From: Shewanella sp. AS1
GTDB lineage: Bacteria > Pseudomonadota > Gammaproteobacteria > Enterobacterales > Shewanellaceae
NCBI RefSeq assembly: GCF_021412565.1
Contig: NZ_JAKCLJ010000003.1
Span: 62,001 to 126,000 of the forward strand
Direction: 5' to 3'
DNA: 64,000 nucleotides
Below are positions 9,145-19,623 of the stretch, piece after piece; positions within the stretch are counted from its first letter, which is position 1; every line of letters begins with the position of its first letter. The position numbers were made by a program, and so were the translations under genes. The notes under the pieces are model-generated. The model searched no databases. It saw only the letters and a program-made list of their open reading frames with translations, and had not been told where the DNA came from.

Positions 9145-10158
9145 TTAATCTGGCTGAATAATATTAAAGTGCTGATAGGCTCTTGGAGTCGCTATCCGGC
9201 CCCTGGGTGTACGCTGAATAAAGCCTTGCTGAATAAGGAAAGGCTCGAGCACATCTTCAATGGTTTCACGCTCTTCACCTATGGCCGCCGCCAGGTTATC
9301 CAGTCCGACCGGGCCGCCCATAAACTTGTCAATAATCGCCAGCAGCAGCTTACGATCCATATAATCGAAGCCCTCCACATCTACATCCAGCAGATCCAGG
9401 GCGCTTTCGGCCACGGCTTTAGTGATCTCACCGTCGTGTTTTACCTCGGCATAATCCCGTACTCGGCGCAGCAAGCGGTTGGCGATACGGGGCGTACCGC
9501 GCGAGCGTCTTGCCACCTCGATGGCGCCCGGATCATCTATGGGAAGACCCAGTACCTTGGCCGAGCGACTCACAATCGTGCTTAAATCCGCCACATTGTA
9601 AAACTCAAGACGAAGCGGAATGCCAAAACGGGCTCGCAGTGGTGATGTTAAGGCACCTGCTCGAGTCGTGGCGCCAATCAGGGTAAAAGGTGGCAATTCG
9701 AGTTTAATGGATCGCGCAGCCGGACCTTCGCCTATCATGATATCCAACTGATAATCTTCCATCGCCGGGTAGAGGATCTCCTCGACCACAGGACTCAATC
9801 TGTGGATCTCATCGATAAAAAGCACATCGCCCGCTTCGAGATTGGTCAGCAGCGCCGCAAGATCCCCTGCCTTTTCCAAAACGGGCCCAGAGGTAGACTT
9901 GATATTCACTCCCATCTCATTGGCGACTATCATGGCTAAGGTGGTTTTACCTAAGCCTGGGGGGCCGTAGATCAACATATGATCCAAGGCTTCACCGCGC
10001 TTCTGCGCCGCTTCGATAAAGACCTTCAGCTGGGCACGGGTATCATCTTGCCCCGTGTACTCATCGAGCAACTTAGGACGCATGGCTCTGTCAATCTGCT
10101 CATCGCGCTCTTCTGTACCCTGAGGCTGCGCATGAATTAGTCGATCGGCTTCTATCAT
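9145..10158 (-). CDS. ruvB: Holliday junction branch migration helicase RuvB
   Basis: Hexameric AAA+ motor that drives branch migration of Holliday junctions with RuvA. At 337 residues it has Walker [12 protein letters not shown], Walker [10 protein letters not shown], sensor region IGATTRAG, and the C-terminal winged helix ending in [13 protein letters not shown]. It is the last gene of the aspS-yebC-ruvC-ruvA-ruvB minus-strand run, 18 bases after ruvA. Confidence 0.98.
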   Translation of the reverse strand: MIEADRLIHAQPQGTEERDEQIDRAMRPKLLDEYTGQDDTRAQLKVFIEAAQKRGEALDHMLIYGPPGLGKTTLAMIVANEMGVNIKSTSGPVLEKAGDLAALLTNLEAGDVLFIDEIHRLSPVVEEILYPAMEDYQLDIMIGEGPAARSIKLELPPFTLIGATTRAGALTSPLRARFGIPLRLEFYNVADLSTIVSRSAKVLGLPIDDPGAIEVARRSRGTPRIANRLLRRVRDYAEVKHDGEITKAVAESALDLLDVDVEGFDYMDRKLLLAIIDKFMGGPVGLDNLAAAIGEERETIEDVLEPFLIQQGFIQRTPRGRIATPRAYQHFNIIQPD

Positions 10159-10176
10159 CTTTTTCTCACTTAACGA

Positions 10177-10794
10177 TTAAAGCATGGACTTAAGCGATGC
10201 TTTAATTAAGGACTCTGAGTCCATCCCTTCCTGGTAGGCACTTGAGACCGCCTTACTTGCCTGGGCCGGTTTGTAGCCTAAGGATAACAGTGCGGCGATG
10301 GCGTCTTCTTCGGCGCTGTTTACTTGCACTGCTGGGGTATAGTTGGACTGCAACACAAACTCCCGCTCCGAGCCATGGGAAGTTTCCATCAGGCTCTTGA
10401 GTTTGTCGCGCATCTCTACCAGCAAACGCTCGGCGGTTTTCTTACCGACACCCGGGAGTTTAACTAAGGTGGCAATATCATCGTGCTCGACGCATTTAAC
10501 AAATTCGGCGGCAGTTAAGCCAGACAGGATCGTCAGTGCCAGTTTAGGCCCGACACCATTGGCCTTGATCAGCAGACGAAACAGGGCTCGTTCCTGCTTA
10601 TTGATAAAGCCATAGAGCAGCTGGGCATCTTCACGCACCACAAAGTGGGTGTAGATCAATGTTTCCTGGTTTAGCTCGGGTAGCTCATAAAAACTGGTCA
10701 GGGGCATCTGCACTTCATAGCCGACACCGCTCACTTCGATGACGACTTCTGGTGCCTGTTTCTCCACAAGCAATCCGCGTAAACGACCTATCAT
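10177..10794 (-). CDS. ruvA: Holliday junction branch migration protein RuvA
   Basis: Tetrameric junction-binding protein that loads RuvB. Starts [12 protein letters not shown] and shows the OB-fold, two helix-hairpin-helix motifs (including [11 protein letters not shown] and [18 protein letters not shown]), an acidic/flexible linker, and the C-terminal RuvB-binding three-helix domain ([16 protein letters not shown]). 205 residues is normal. Overlaps ruvC by four bases, so translation is probably coupled. Confidence 0.98.
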   Translation of the reverse strand: MIGRLRGLLVEKQAPEVVIEVSGVGYEVQMPLTSFYELPELNQETLIYTHFVVREDAQLLYGFINKQERALFRLLIKANGVGPKLALTILSGLTAAEFVKCVEHDDIATLVKLPGVGKKTAERLLVEMRDKLKSLMETSHGSEREFVLQSNYTPAVQVNSAEEDAIAALLSLGYKPAQASKAVSSAYQEGMDSESLIKASLKSML

Positions 10795-11312
10795 CTATAT
10801 CTTCCGTATGTTCTTGAACTGGCCTTACCGCCCAGGGCGATAAGACTTTGATAAGTGTGATAATGACACAAGGCCACCCCCAATGCATCGGCGGCGTCAG
10901 CCTGAGGTGCGGCGCTGAGATTTAACATCTGCTGCACCATATGTTGTACCTGGGATTTTTGCGCCCGACCAGTGCCAACCACGGCATTTTTAATCTGAGT
11001 CGCCGAATATTCTGCCACGGGCAATCCGGCATTGGTGGCCGCCACTATGGCGGCGCCCCTCGCCTGACCCAATTTCAGTGCCGAGTCGGCGTTCTTAGCC
11101 ATAAATACCCGCTCGATAGCAAACTCATCGGGCTGGTATTGGCGGATGATCTCACTGATCCCATCGAAAATGATTTTCAGCCTAGATGCCAGATCATCGC
11201 CTTGAGTGCGGATACAGCCGCTGCCAAGATAGATTTGTTGCCGTCCATGACACTTGATCACCCCATAACCTGTGATCCTTGAACCGGGATCAATCCCTAA
11301 AATGATCGGCAT
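10791..11312 (-). CDS. ruvC: Crossover junction endodeoxyribonuclease RuvC
   Basis: Holliday junction resolvase. The RNase H-like fold has its four acidic catalytic residues in place: Asp8 (GIDPGSR), Glu67 (AIERVF), Asp139 and Asp142 ([15 protein letters not shown]). 173 residues. It lies between yebC and ruvA in the usual order. No obvious SOS box was recognised in the short gap upstream. Confidence 0.98.
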   Translation of the reverse strand: MPIILGIDPGSRITGYGVIKCHGRQQIYLGSGCIRTQGDDLASRLKIIFDGISEIIRQYQPDEFAIERVFMAKNADSALKLGQARGAAIVAATNAGLPVAEYSATQIKNAVVGTGRAQKSQVQHMVQQMLNLSAAPQADAADALGVALCHYHTYQSLIALGGKASSRTYGRYR

Positions 11313-11343
11313 AAGCCTCCTATCATCTTGTTTTACTCGCAGC

Positions 11344-12090
11344 TTATTCTAAAGTTTGCATGATCTCATCAGAGATCTCGGCGTTATGGTAAACCTCTTG
11401 CACATCATCATGATCTTCGAGGGTGTCGATAAGGCGCATAAACTTAGGCGCAGTATCGGCATCGAGTTCCGCCTTCGTTGAAGGCACCATGGTTACCTCA
11501 GCGTTGGCCGCCTCAAAACCGGCCGCATCCAGGGCATCTTTGACTGCGCCGAAGGCTTCTGGCGTGGTATAGACATCGATAGAGGTGTCATCATGGGTCA
11601 CAACATCTTCTGCTCCTGCATCGAGTGCTGCATCCATAATGGCATCTTCATCCATGCCTTCTTCAAAAGAGATCACGCCGCGCTTGGTAAACAGATAGGC
11701 TACCGAGCCATCTGTGCCTAAGTTGCCGCCGGATTTACTAAAGGCATTACGCACGCCCGAAACGGTGCGGTTACGGTTATCTGTCATGGTTTCCACCATT
11801 ACCGCGGTGCCGCCTGGGCCATAGCCTTCATACATTATGGTTTCTAACACCTGACCATCGAGTTCACCAGCGCCGCGCTTGATGGCGCGCTCGACCGTGT
11901 CACGGGTCATATTATTTGACAGGGATTTATCGATGGCTGCGCGTAATCTTGGATTGGAGTCAGGATCTGAGCCCCCCTCCCTTGCTGCCACAGTTAACTC
12001 GCGGATGAATTTAGTAAACAGCTTGCCGCGCTTGGCGTCCTGGGCTGCTTTGCGGTGTTTGATATTGGCCCACTTACTGTGACCTGCCAT
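11344..12090 (-). CDS. yebC: YebC/PmpR family probable transcriptional regulator
   Basis: Member of the widespread YebC/TACO1 family of DNA- and/or ribosome-associated regulators. It begins [27 protein letters not shown] (shown in part), the hallmark family N-terminus, followed by [14 protein letters not shown] and the acidic domains 2 and 3. 248 residues is typical. The start has GGAGTTGTT upstream. Family members act as transcriptional regulators or aid translation of proline-rich stretches; which applies here cannot be told from sequence. Confidence 0.96.
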   Translation of the reverse strand: MAGHSKWANIKHRKAAQDAKRGKLFTKFIRELTVAAREGGSDPDSNPRLRAAIDKSLSNNMTRDTVERAIKRGAGELDGQVLETIMYEGYGPGGTAVMVETMTDNRNRTVSGVRNAFSKSGGNLGTDGSVAYLFTKRGVISFEEGMDEDAIMDAALDAGAEDVVTHDDTSIDVYTTPEAFGAVKDALDAAGFEAANAEVTMVPSTKAELDADTAPKFMRLIDTLEDHDDVQEVYHNAEISDEIMQTLE

Positions 12091-12117
12091 AACAACTCCT
12101 TATTCGAGTCTCTCTCG

Positions 12118-12142
12118 AAAAAGCCGAGCTTTCGCTCGGCTT
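12118..12142 (-). terminator. Terminator/attenuator after aspS
   Basis: On the minus strand, AGCCGAG (12141-12135) pairs with CTCGGCT (12128-12122) around a six-base loop and is followed by TTTT. It sits between aspS and yebC, so it probably reduces read-through from aspS into the yebC-ruvCAB genes. Confidence 0.75.
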
Positions 12143-12153
12143 AGATTCAACTT

Positions 12154-13932
12154 TTATTCTGCTTTTTTGGCCGCCTCAACGACGGCAATTCCTAACTCAT
12201 CTAACTGAACTGGATTGGCAAATCCCGGCGCATTGGTCAGCGGACAAGCTGCTGTGGTGGTCTTAGGGAAGGCCATCACATCGCGGATAGAGCTCGCACC
12301 TGTCATCAACATGATGATGCGATCTAAACCAAAGGCCAGGCCCGCGTGTGGCGGCGTACCATATTTGAGGGCTTCGAGCAGGAAGCCAAATTTTTCTTGG
12401 GCTTCTTCAGCGTTAATCCCCAGAATACGGAACACGGCAGACTGCATCTCACTGTTATGAATACGCACAGAGCCACCGCCCAATTCACAGCCGTTAAGCA
12501 CCATATCGTAGGCGTCTGACAGGGCAGCCGTTGGATCGGCTTCAAGCTGCTCTGGCGTGATGCCACTGGGCGCAGTAAAGGGATGATGCATCGCGTGTAA
12601 ACCACCATCTGAGGTGCGCTCGAACATGGGGAAATCCACCACCCAGAGCGGCTTCCACTCGCCCTGTAGCAGATTGAAATCTTCACCCACTTTCAGACGC
12701 AGTGCGCCCATCGCCTCGCAGACGATGTTGGCTTTGTCGGCACCAAAAAGAATAAGATCGCCATCTTTCGCGCCGGTACGTTCAACGATGCCGTTCACGA
12801 CTGTCTCATTGAGGAACTTAAGCACAGGCGACTGAATGCCCTCTAATCCCTTGGCCAGCTCGTTGACTTTCATCCAGGCCAGCCCCTTGGCACCATAGAT
12901 GTTGACAAACTTGCCATATTCATCGAGCTGCTTACGTGACAGTGCTGCGCCGCCTGGCACACAAAGCACGGCTACACGGCCTTCGCTGTCGTTAGCAGGC
13001 TCCTGGAACACTTTAAAATCAACGTCTTTAACAAGATCGGCCACATCGATAAGTTCCAGCGGGTTACGCAGGTCTGGCTTATCTGAACCGAAACGGCGCA
13101 TAGCTTCACTAAATGGCATCTTAGGAAACTCGCCTAAATCGACATTAAGTAGTTCGAGGAACAAGCCGCGGATCATCTCTTCTGTCTTAGCCATAACCTG
13201 CTCGGACGTCATGAAAGAGGTTTCGATATCTATTTGAGTAAACTCAGGCTGACGGTCGGCGCGCAGATCTTCATCACGGAAACATTTTACAATCTGATAG
13301 TAACGGTCGAAACCTGACATCATCAGCAGCTGTTTAAACAACTGGGGCGATTGTGGCAGCGCAAAGAACTGACCCTTATAGGTACGGCTAGGCACGAGAT
13401 AGTCACGGGCACCTTCAGGTGTCGCTTTGGTCAGGATAGGCGTTTCGATGTCGAGGAAATCGTTACCATCGAGGAAACGGCGCACTGCGCTAGTCACTTT
13501 AGAGCGGAAAATAATGCGCTCAGCCATCTCTGGGCGACGCAGGTCTAAGTAACGGTACTTGAGGCGCTGCTCTTCTGTGTTGTGCTGATTTTTGTCCATG
13601 TTGATTGGCAAAGGCGCGGCGCTGTTGAGGATAAGCAGCTCTTTGCCCAGTACCTCAATCTCACCCGTGCGCATCTGGTCGTTCACTTGACTGTCGGGAC
13701 GAGCACGCACCAGACCTTTCACCTGAACACAAAATTCGCTGCGCAGCGTGCTAGCGACTTCAAATACTTCTGGAAGATCAGGGTCATAAACAACCTGGAC
13801 AATCCCTTCACGATCGCGCAGATCCAGAAACACTACTCCACCTAAGTCTCGGCTACGATTAACCCAACCGACTAGCGTGACCTCTTCACCAACATGAGAC
13901 CCGTTGACGTCTCCACAATAATGACTGCGCAT
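12154..13932 (-). CDS. aspS: Aspartyl-tRNA synthetase
   Basis: Class II aminoacyl-tRNA synthetase charging tRNA-Asp, two genes for which lie at 35.5 kb. 592 residues, bacterial type with the GAD insertion. The N-terminal OB-fold binds the anticodon ([20 protein letters not shown]). Motif 2 region [20 protein letters not shown] and motif 3 [15 protein letters not shown] are clear. The end of the catalytic domain, [19 protein letters not shown], is standard. The candidate promoter lies about 65-90 bases upstream. Confidence 0.98.
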   Translation of the reverse strand: MRSHYCGDVNGSHVGEEVTLVGWVNRSRDLGGVVFLDLRDREGIVQVVYDPDLPEVFEVASTLRSEFCVQVKGLVRARPDSQVNDQMRTGEIEVLGKELLILNSAAPLPINMDKNQHNTEEQRLKYRYLDLRRPEMAERIIFRSKVTSAVRRFLDGNDFLDIETPILTKATPEGARDYLVPSRTYKGQFFALPQSPQLFKQLLMMSGFDRYYQIVKCFRDEDLRADRQPEFTQIDIETSFMTSEQVMAKTEEMIRGLFLELLNVDLGEFPKMPFSEAMRRFGSDKPDLRNPLELIDVADLVKDVDFKVFQEPANDSEGRVAVLCVPGGAALSRKQLDEYGKFVNIYGAKGLAWMKVNELAKGLEGIQSPVLKFLNETVVNGIVERTGAKDGDLILFGADKANIVCEAMGALRLKVGEDFNLLQGEWKPLWVVDFPMFERTSDGGLHAMHHPFTAPSGITPEQLEADPTAALSDAYDMVLNGCELGGGSVRIHNSEMQSAVFRILGINAEEAQEKFGFLLEALKYGTPPHAGLAFGLDRIIMLMTGASSIRDVMAFPKTTTAACPLTNAPGFANPVQLDELGIAVVEAAKKAE

Positions 13933-13995
13933 CTAACACTTTCCTTTCATCCACCAGACAAGGCTGGGGAATATTCAATACATGACAAAAGCGGC

Positions 13996-14022
13996 ATTAT
14001 AGTGAAATATTGCCGATTTCAA
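13996..14022 (-). promoter_or_regulatory. Candidate aspS promoter
   Basis: On the minus strand a perfect TATAAT (14001-13996) is preceded by TTGAAA (14022-14017) with 15 bases between, or TTTTGA with 17. The region just upstream of aspS has no other good candidate. Confidence 0.5.
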
Positions 14023-14057
14023 AACAACTTCATCGTCTTAACATGAAGTAAATACAC

Positions 14058-14123
14058 GCGCTGGGTAATTATCCAGCGCTATTCAATCCGTACTTGCTCT
14101 GTACTTGCTCTGCACTTGCTAAA
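14058..14123. repeat. Hairpin plus 11-bp tandem repeat downstream of the three-sensor protein
   Basis: A seven-base perfect stem GCGCTGG/CCAGCGC (14058-14064, 14073-14079) could end the minus-strand transcript, though its T tract is poor. Next to it, TACTTGCTCTG occurs twice in tandem (14091-14112) with a third partial copy to 14123. Confidence 0.6.
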
Positions 14124-14177
14124 ATGAGCCTATCCCAGTTAAAGATAGCGAGCCAAACCTCAGCCCAGCAAAGCCCA

Positions 14178-16973
14178 TCAGGCACAGCGGTAGCAGAGTC
14201 CACCTTGCTTAATCGCTCTGGACATCAATTGATCCGCTGTCTTTAAAATCTCGACCACATTATCACCGTCATTGGGATACATGGCGATGCCTATGCTGAC
14301 AGAGAGTGACACATCAACCCCATCGATGACAAATGGCGCACCAAAGCCTGCGATTATGCTGTCAGCCACCTGACAGACCTGATCTAAATTCTTACAGCGG
14401 TTCAGTACCAGCACAAACTCATTTTCACCAAAACGCGCTAGGGTGTCAGATTTTCGCACTGAGTTTTTCAGCTTATCCGCGCCAAGGCGCAGCGCCTCAA
14501 GTCCGGCACCATGCCCTAGGCTCTGATTGACTTCACGCAGATTATCGAAACAAATAAACAGCACGGCAAAGGGACTCATTTCCCGGCGATGCATCAAGAC
14601 AGTCTGCTCCAGTCTATCATCGAGTAGGCTACGATTAGGCAGTCCAGTATGCGGGTCAAACTTGCCAAGCAAAGCCAGTTGCTGCTCCAGTTGCTGTCGC
14701 TTTTTATCCCGCTTTTTCAATATCAAATAAGGCAATAGAATCAGCGTCAGCAGAAAGCAAAAAGCTAAAGTAAAAAAGCTCTGTTTCCAAGTGATAAACG
14801 CCCATTTTGCCGGTTCATTCTTCGTTATCCAGTGCTGGTAAATCTGCCTTTGATCCTCCATGGAGATCTGAGCTATCACCTTATCCAGGATAGGCACCAG
14901 CCGCGTGAGTGCTGGGTTAAGCGCAAAATGACTCTGCTCACTGGAAAAATCTGCCAACACAGACATCTTAAGATCCCTGTAGTGGGGCTCACTCAGCTCT
15001 ACACTCAGGTTAACCACTTTTTCGAGAAATCCATCAGCATTCCCCTGAGAAACCGCATCGATCCCCGCCCTGAAATTGGGTACCAATACCAGCTCTATAC
15101 CCTGAATATGATCCATCAGACGCGTATTAAGATGATAACCCGCCACAACCGCTAGACGTTTACCGCGCAGTTGCGACAAGTTAAAAATCGACAGCTCACT
15201 GCGATCCGTCACTAATCCCCAGGGTGATGGCCAGTAAAATTGAGTAAACAACAGCTCTTTTTCGCGACTTGCCGTCTGTGCCACACTGCCCACTATATCG
15301 ACACGTCCTTTTTTCAAGGCATCGAGCAACTCATTCCACTCATCGAAGGCGACTGGCTCGAATTTGAGTCCAAGTTCCTTCGCAAAGCGCGAAATCATTT
15401 CGCTGTTTATTCCCTGAAACTGCCCCTCAGCGCCCTGATACTCCATTGGCCGCCAATCCTTTAAATAGCCTATTTTTAACGGCTTGAGCTGACTGAGATA
15501 GTCAGTTTGCTCCGCCGTCAACATAAGCGGAGCGCGCTCGACATTCACCGTCCTGTCTTCGCTATTTAATATCCATTTGCGTTCAATATTCGCCAGCTCG
15601 TCCTGGGAGATAAGATTAAAACCACTTGCTATGCGCTTGGCTAGGCCTGTGTCCTGATTGCGAGTTAATCCATAGATATCGGTAACAAACGTCAGATCCA
15701 AAAAGGGGTAAAAATCTGACCAGTTGCCACTGGTGAGCAGATGATGCTGCGTCCAGGCAGATGAAGCCACAAAAGCGGAGATATAACCGGCCTTGGCCGC
15801 GGCGATCATCTCAGTCACATCGGTATAGAATTTTAATTCACTCTCGGGCAGCGCCGCCTTTAACTTACTTAAATAGGGCGCGGTTGGCATCACACCAATA
15901 CGCTCACCGGCAAAGTCATCTTTCTGCTTGACTGGAGCTTTATAGCTAAAAATACGACTGGTGACCTGAGCGATTCGCCAGGCCCTGTGATAGCCGGTTT
16001 TGATTGTGTTACTTTCTGGATAACCGACCTGAATGTCGGCTCTACCATATTTAAGATCTTCGAGCGTCTCCGCCATGGCATTGGGCTTAAATTCCACATT
16101 GATACCGGTTTTTTTAGACCACAACTTCCAGATATCGATATACATGCCTTGAGGCTCACCGTCCCCGCCGATATCGACAAAAGGCTGGATCCCCGTGGTC
16201 GTCGTAATAATTAAGGTATTGGTGTCTTTACTGTAACCTAGCCAATGTTTCTCTATCTTCTGTTTCACGTCGTCAGACACCAGGGAAAATCCCTGGTTAA
16301 TTTTGGCTAACAGCGCCCTATCACCTTTAATCACAGCCGGCTGCATGTTGACTTTATGGATCAACAGGCGGTTCGCCACAGGAAAAGCATCGAGAACCGC
16401 GCGACTGACGGCATTGTCACGCAGATACCCTTCCATACCCGCGAAAATATCCACATCGCCCCGATTTACCCCTTCAAGTAATGCCATACGGCTGGGATAA
16501 TAACGAAAGCTCAGACCGGTATTTTGCTCACTCAAGATAGATTCATGGGATGAGCCCGTCACCACCCCAATTCGATAAGGTTGTAGCTCTTTAATGCTGG
16601 ACTTATTGCCAAGGGACTGTCTGAGATACAGATAGGTACTGACCGAGCTGATTGGCTCGGCAAAGTCGAAGATTTGTCGCCGCTCCTCTGTGGGCGCCAT
16701 CCCTAGGTGGATATCGGCCTCTCCTTGGCTAAGCAGGGTCAGGGAATCTTGCCAGTATCTTGGCACAAATCGGATTGGGGTATCAGTCTGCAGCGACCAT
16801 TCGCGCCACAGATCCACCAAAACCCCCTGCACTTCGCCAGTGTCATCGACAAATTGATAAGGGTAGCTATCCTCCCCCATGACTAAGGTCAATGGCGGTT
16901 TAGTGGTCTCAGCAAATGCCGAAATTGATACAAATAGCAATAAGTTAGCTAAAAAGTGAATGACACGTATCAC
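14178..16973 (-). CDS. Membrane protein with three periplasmic solute-binding-like domains and a degenerate GGDEF domain
   Basis: A 931-residue putative c-di-GMP signalling protein. A signal peptide (about residues 1-21, ending SAFA) is followed by three bacterial extracellular solute-binding (family 3-like) domains at about 25-247, 250-475 and 480-735, one membrane helix at about 740-762 ending in KKRDKKR, and a GGDEF-like domain from about 780. The catalytic motif reads GENEF (residues 849-853) instead of GG(D/E)EF, while an RxxD I-site (RKSD) sits exactly five residues before it. So it may bind c-di-GMP without making it. Start is GTG. It is divergent from cmoA. Ligands are unknown; family 3 domains usually bind amino acids or similar small solutes. 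Confidence 0.88.
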   Translation of the reverse strand: MIRVIHFLANLLLFVSISAFAETTKPPLTLVMGEDSYPYQFVDDTGEVQGVLVDLWREWSLQTDTPIRFVPRYWQDSLTLLSQGEADIHLGMAPTEERRQIFDFAEPISSVSTYLYLRQSLGNKSSIKELQPYRIGVVTGSSHESILSEQNTGLSFRYYPSRMALLEGVNRGDVDIFAGMEGYLRDNAVSRAVLDAFPVANRLLIHKVNMQPAVIKGDRALLAKINQGFSLVSDDVKQKIEKHWLGYSKDTNTLIITTTTGIQPFVDIGGDGEPQGMYIDIWKLWSKKTGINVEFKPNAMAETLEDLKYGRADIQVGYPESNTIKTGYHRAWRIAQVTSRIFSYKAPVKQKDDFAGERIGVMPTAPYLSKLKAALPESELKFYTDVTEMIAAAKAGYISAFVASSAWTQHHLLTSGNWSDFYPFLDLTFVTDIYGLTRNQDTGLAKRIASGFNLISQDELANIERKWILNSEDRTVNVERAPLMLTAEQTDYLSQLKPLKIGYLKDWRPMEYQGAEGQFQGINSEMISRFAKELGLKFEPVAFDEWNELLDALKKGRVDIVGSVAQTASREKELLFTQFYWPSPWGLVTDRSELSIFNLSQLRGKRLAVVAGYHLNTRLMDHIQGIELVLVPNFRAGIDAVSQGNADGFLEKVVNLSVELSEPHYRDLKMSVLADFSSEQSHFALNPALTRLVPILDKVIAQISMEDQRQIYQHWITKNEPAKWAFITWKQSFFTLAFCFLLTLILLPYLILKKRDKKRQQLEQQLALLGKFDPHTGLPNRSLLDDRLEQTVLMHRREMSPFAVLFICFDNLREVNQSLGHGAGLEALRLGADKLKNSVRKSDTLARFGENEFVLVLNRCKNLDQVCQVADSIIAGFGAPFVIDGVDVSLSVSIGIAMYPNDGDNVVEILKTADQLMSRAIKQGGLCYRCA

Positions 16974-17010
16974 TGAATCACCCTAGAAAGTAAACGCGCA
17001 GTAACGTAAT

Positions 17011-17019
17011 TGTTATAAT
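17011..17019 (+). promoter_or_regulatory. Extended -10 promoter element between the sensor gene and cmoA
   Basis: TGTTATAAT is an extended -10 (TGn plus a perfect TATAAT) about 100 bases before cmoA, compatible with a long leader for cmoAB. No clear -35 is needed with this type of element. Confidence 0.45.
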
Positions 17020-17122
17020 GCCTTTATTAGACAGAATTTTACTCATAATTACCAGCACTAGACTTGCTGCAAACTGTTATCATTCGCTAGAATGAGAAAT
17101 CGAACGCATCTTATAAACTCTA

Positions 17123-17854
17123 ATGAATTCATCTCAAGATACTATTTACGCTCAGGAATATAAGCAGATCAGCGACTTTAAATTCGATGACAGGGTCGCT
17201 GGGGTATTCAACGACATGATCAGGCGCTCCGTGCCTGGGTATGCTCAGATCATTAATACCTTAGGTGATTTTGCCGAAAAATATGTGTCGCCTCGCAGCC
17301 GTGTCTATGACTTGGGTTGCTCTTTAGGCGCAGCCACCTTGAGTGTTCGTCGCAGGCTAGATGGGCGCGATTGCACCATTATCGCCGTCGATAACAGCCA
17401 ATCCATGATAGAGCGCTGTCAGCAGAACTTAAGTGCCTATGTGAGCGAAACCCCTGTGGATCTTGTCTGCGGCGATATCCGCGACATAGAGATCCACCAG
17501 GCTTCCATGGTGATCCTCAATTTCACCATGCAGTTTCTCGCCCCCAAAGATAGAGACAAACTGATAGGTAAAATCTACCAGGGGTTATTGCCCGGCGGCA
17601 TACTGGTTCTATCGGAGAAACTCACCTTCGAAGATGGTGAGGTCCACAGTCTGCTCGATGCGCTACACCTGGATTTTAAACGGGCCAACGGCTATAGCGA
17701 GCTGGAAATAAGCCAAAAGCGCAGTTCCCTTGAGCACGTAATGAAACCCGACTCGCTGAACCAACATAAACAGCGTTTACAACAACAGGGATTCAAACAT
17801 TTTGATCTGTGGTTCCAATGTTTTAATTTTGCTTCTATGGTGGCAATCAAGTGA
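17123..17854 (+). CDS. cmoA: Carboxy-S-adenosyl-L-methionine synthase CmoA
   Basis: Converts S-adenosylmethionine and prephenate into carboxy-SAM, the donor used by CmoB to make 5-oxyacetyl uridine at tRNA position 34. 243 residues with a Rossmann methyltransferase fold: motif [15 protein letters not shown], then [14 protein letters not shown], and [15 protein letters not shown] motif (here [13 protein letters not shown]). Its last four bases overlap cmoB, so the two are translationally coupled as in E. coli. Confidence 0.97.
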   Translation: MNSSQDTIYAQEYKQISDFKFDDRVAGVFNDMIRRSVPGYAQIINTLGDFAEKYVSPRSRVYDLGCSLGAATLSVRRRLDGRDCTIIAVDNSQSMIERCQQNLSAYVSETPVDLVCGDIRDIEIHQASMVILNFTMQFLAPKDRDKLIGKIYQGLLPGGILVLSEKLTFEDGEVHSLLDALHLDFKRANGYSELEISQKRSSLEHVMKPDSLNQHKQRLQQQGFKHFDLWFQCFNFASMVAIK

Positions 17855-18843
17855 TCAGTTTCAGCTCTTTTTATAAACAAATTGCCGACTCAAGCCTGCA
17901 ACACTGGCTAGAAACCCTGCCCACTGTTCTTGGAGAGTGGCAGCGCAGTAACAAACATGGCGATCTCCCTAAGTGGGAGAAGGTGCTCAATAAGCTGCAT
18001 TATCCTGCGCCGGATCATATCGACTTTAAAACCAGTGTAACCATTGGCAGTGGCGAGCAACTCAGTGTCGGTGAAAAAGAGAAGCTGGAAAATCTACTTA
18101 AGCTGTTTAAGCCCTGGCGCAAGGGGCCATTTCATCTTCATGGCATTCATATCGATACCGAATGGCGCTCAGACTGGAAATGGCAAAGAGTGCTGCCCCA
18201 TATCGCCCCTTTAGCCAATCGTACCGTGCTCGATGTGGGCTGTGGCAGTGGTTATCATATGTGGCGCATGTTGGGTGAAGGCGCTAAGCACGTGGTGGGT
18301 ATTGATCCATCGCCGCTGTTTTTATGTCAGTTTGAAGCGGTAAAACGCCTGGCAGGCGTGCATCACCCCATACATCTGTTACCCATTGGCATTGAAGCTC
18401 TGCCGCCCTTGGATGCCTTCGATACCGTGTTTTCTATGGGTGTTTTCTATCATAGACGCTCACCGATAGACCATCTATTGCAGCTTAAAGATCAACTACG
18501 CGCCAGCGGCGAGCTGGTATTGGAAACCTTAGTGGTCGATGGCGATGAAAATACCGTATTAGTGCCGGGCGAGCGTTACGGCAAGATGAACAATGTATGG
18601 TTTCTACCCTCAATCAAGGCACTAGAAGCCTGGCTGATAAAAGCAGATTTTGTGGATGTGCGCTGTGTGGATGTGGATGTCACCTCGCTTGCCGAGCAGC
18701 GTAGTACCCCCTGGATGCCAAACGAGTCTCTGGTGGATTATCTTGACCCAAATGATATTAGTTTGACTGTCGAAGGTTACCCAGCGCCAAAGCGTGCTAC
18801 CTTTATCGCCACCAAGAATCAACCCAATAAAGATCTGATCTAA
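17851..18843 (+). CDS. cmoB: tRNA U34 carboxymethyltransferase CmoB
   Basis: Transfers the carboxymethyl group from carboxy-SAM to 5-hydroxyuridine at the tRNA wobble position, widening codon reading. 330 residues, close to the E. coli length. Conserved blocks include [34 protein letters not shown] (in part), the SAM-type motif [42 protein letters not shown] and NVWFLPS. GTG start overlapping cmoA. Confidence 0.97.
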   Translation: MISFSSFYKQIADSSLQHWLETLPTVLGEWQRSNKHGDLPKWEKVLNKLHYPAPDHIDFKTSVTIGSGEQLSVGEKEKLENLLKLFKPWRKGPFHLHGIHIDTEWRSDWKWQRVLPHIAPLANRTVLDVGCGSGYHMWRMLGEGAKHVVGIDPSPLFLCQFEAVKRLAGVHHPIHLLPIGIEALPPLDAFDTVFSMGVFYHRRSPIDHLLQLKDQLRASGELVLETLVVDGDENTVLVPGERYGKMNNVWFLPSIKALEAWLIKADFVDVRCVDVDVTSLAEQRSTPWMPNESLVDYLDPNDISLTVEGYPAPKRATFIATKNQPNKDLI

Positions 18844-18867
18844 CAACAATAGTATATGGGATGCACT

Positions 18868-19611
18868 ATGTTAAAACGGACAACAACTCTGCTTATCGCA
18901 ACTGGATTAGTGGGCTGCGCAGCAAATAAGGCGAATCAAATCGAGCCTGTCGATGCGCAGACCCTCAACGCCAGCCTAGCCCAGCAACAAGATCAGTTAG
19001 TCACGCTGATCAACACCAACCAGGAGACTCAAGCCCAGGCTCTAACTGCGCTAAACCAAAAGGTGGAGCAACTCTCGGCGGATATGACCAAGATGGCGGC
19101 CAGAAAAGCGCAACCGGCAGAAAAAATGGTTGTACAAGTGCCGGTTGAATGCGACCCCTCGCCCATAGGCGACAAGTTTGTCTTAGGCGCAGTAGAAAAC
19201 GTCTATATCGATGAATATAAAACCAGTTTTGAGACCCGCATAGACACAGGCGCAGAGTCCTCTTCTCTCGATGCACAAAACATCATTCTTTTTGAACGCG
19301 ATGGCAAACAGTGGGTGCGCTTTGACGTCTTTACCAATGGCGCCGATCAACCCGCACAAACCTTTGAGTCTAAGGTTGAGCGCTTTGTGCGTATCAAGCA
19401 GGAGGCCGATGAGAACAGTGATCGCCGCCCAGTGATCCACGCCCACCTGCAGATAGGCAAATATAAGGCAGAAACCGATCTGAACCTCACCGACCGCAGC
19501 CACCTGGATTATCAGCTGCTCTTAGGACGCAAATTTATGCAGGATATTGCCGTGGTGGATGTCGGCCAAAGCTTTATTCATGGCAAAGTTAACCCAAGCG
19601 TCGCCAAATAG
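18868..19611 (+). CDS. Retropepsin-like 'ATP-dependent zinc protease' family lipoprotein
   Basis: Predicted lipoprotein: MLKRTTTLLIATGLVGC gives a signal peptide with lipobox and lipidated Cys. Then follows a short Gln-rich coiled segment (about 25-75) and the family domain, historically named putative ATP-dependent zinc protease (PF05618) but built like a retropepsin, with the aspartyl motif DTGAESSS (Asp126). The start at 18868 is preferred to an ATG 12 bases earlier because GGGA precedes it and it gives a clean signal peptide. It opens a co-directional run with a transglutaminase-7TM protein and an ATP-grasp enzyme, an association known for this family. The peptide it would cut or bind is unknown. 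Confidence 0.85.
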   Translation: MLKRTTTLLIATGLVGCAANKANQIEPVDAQTLNASLAQQQDQLVTLINTNQETQAQALTALNQKVEQLSADMTKMAARKAQPAEKMVVQVPVECDPSPIGDKFVLGAVENVYIDEYKTSFETRIDTGAESSSLDAQNIILFERDGKQWVRFDVFTNGADQPAQTFESKVERFVRIKQEADENSDRRPVIHAHLQIGKYKAETDLNLTDRSHLDYQLLLGRKFMQDIAVVDVGQSFIHGKVNPSVAK

Positions 19612-19623
19612 GATTTGTTGCAA

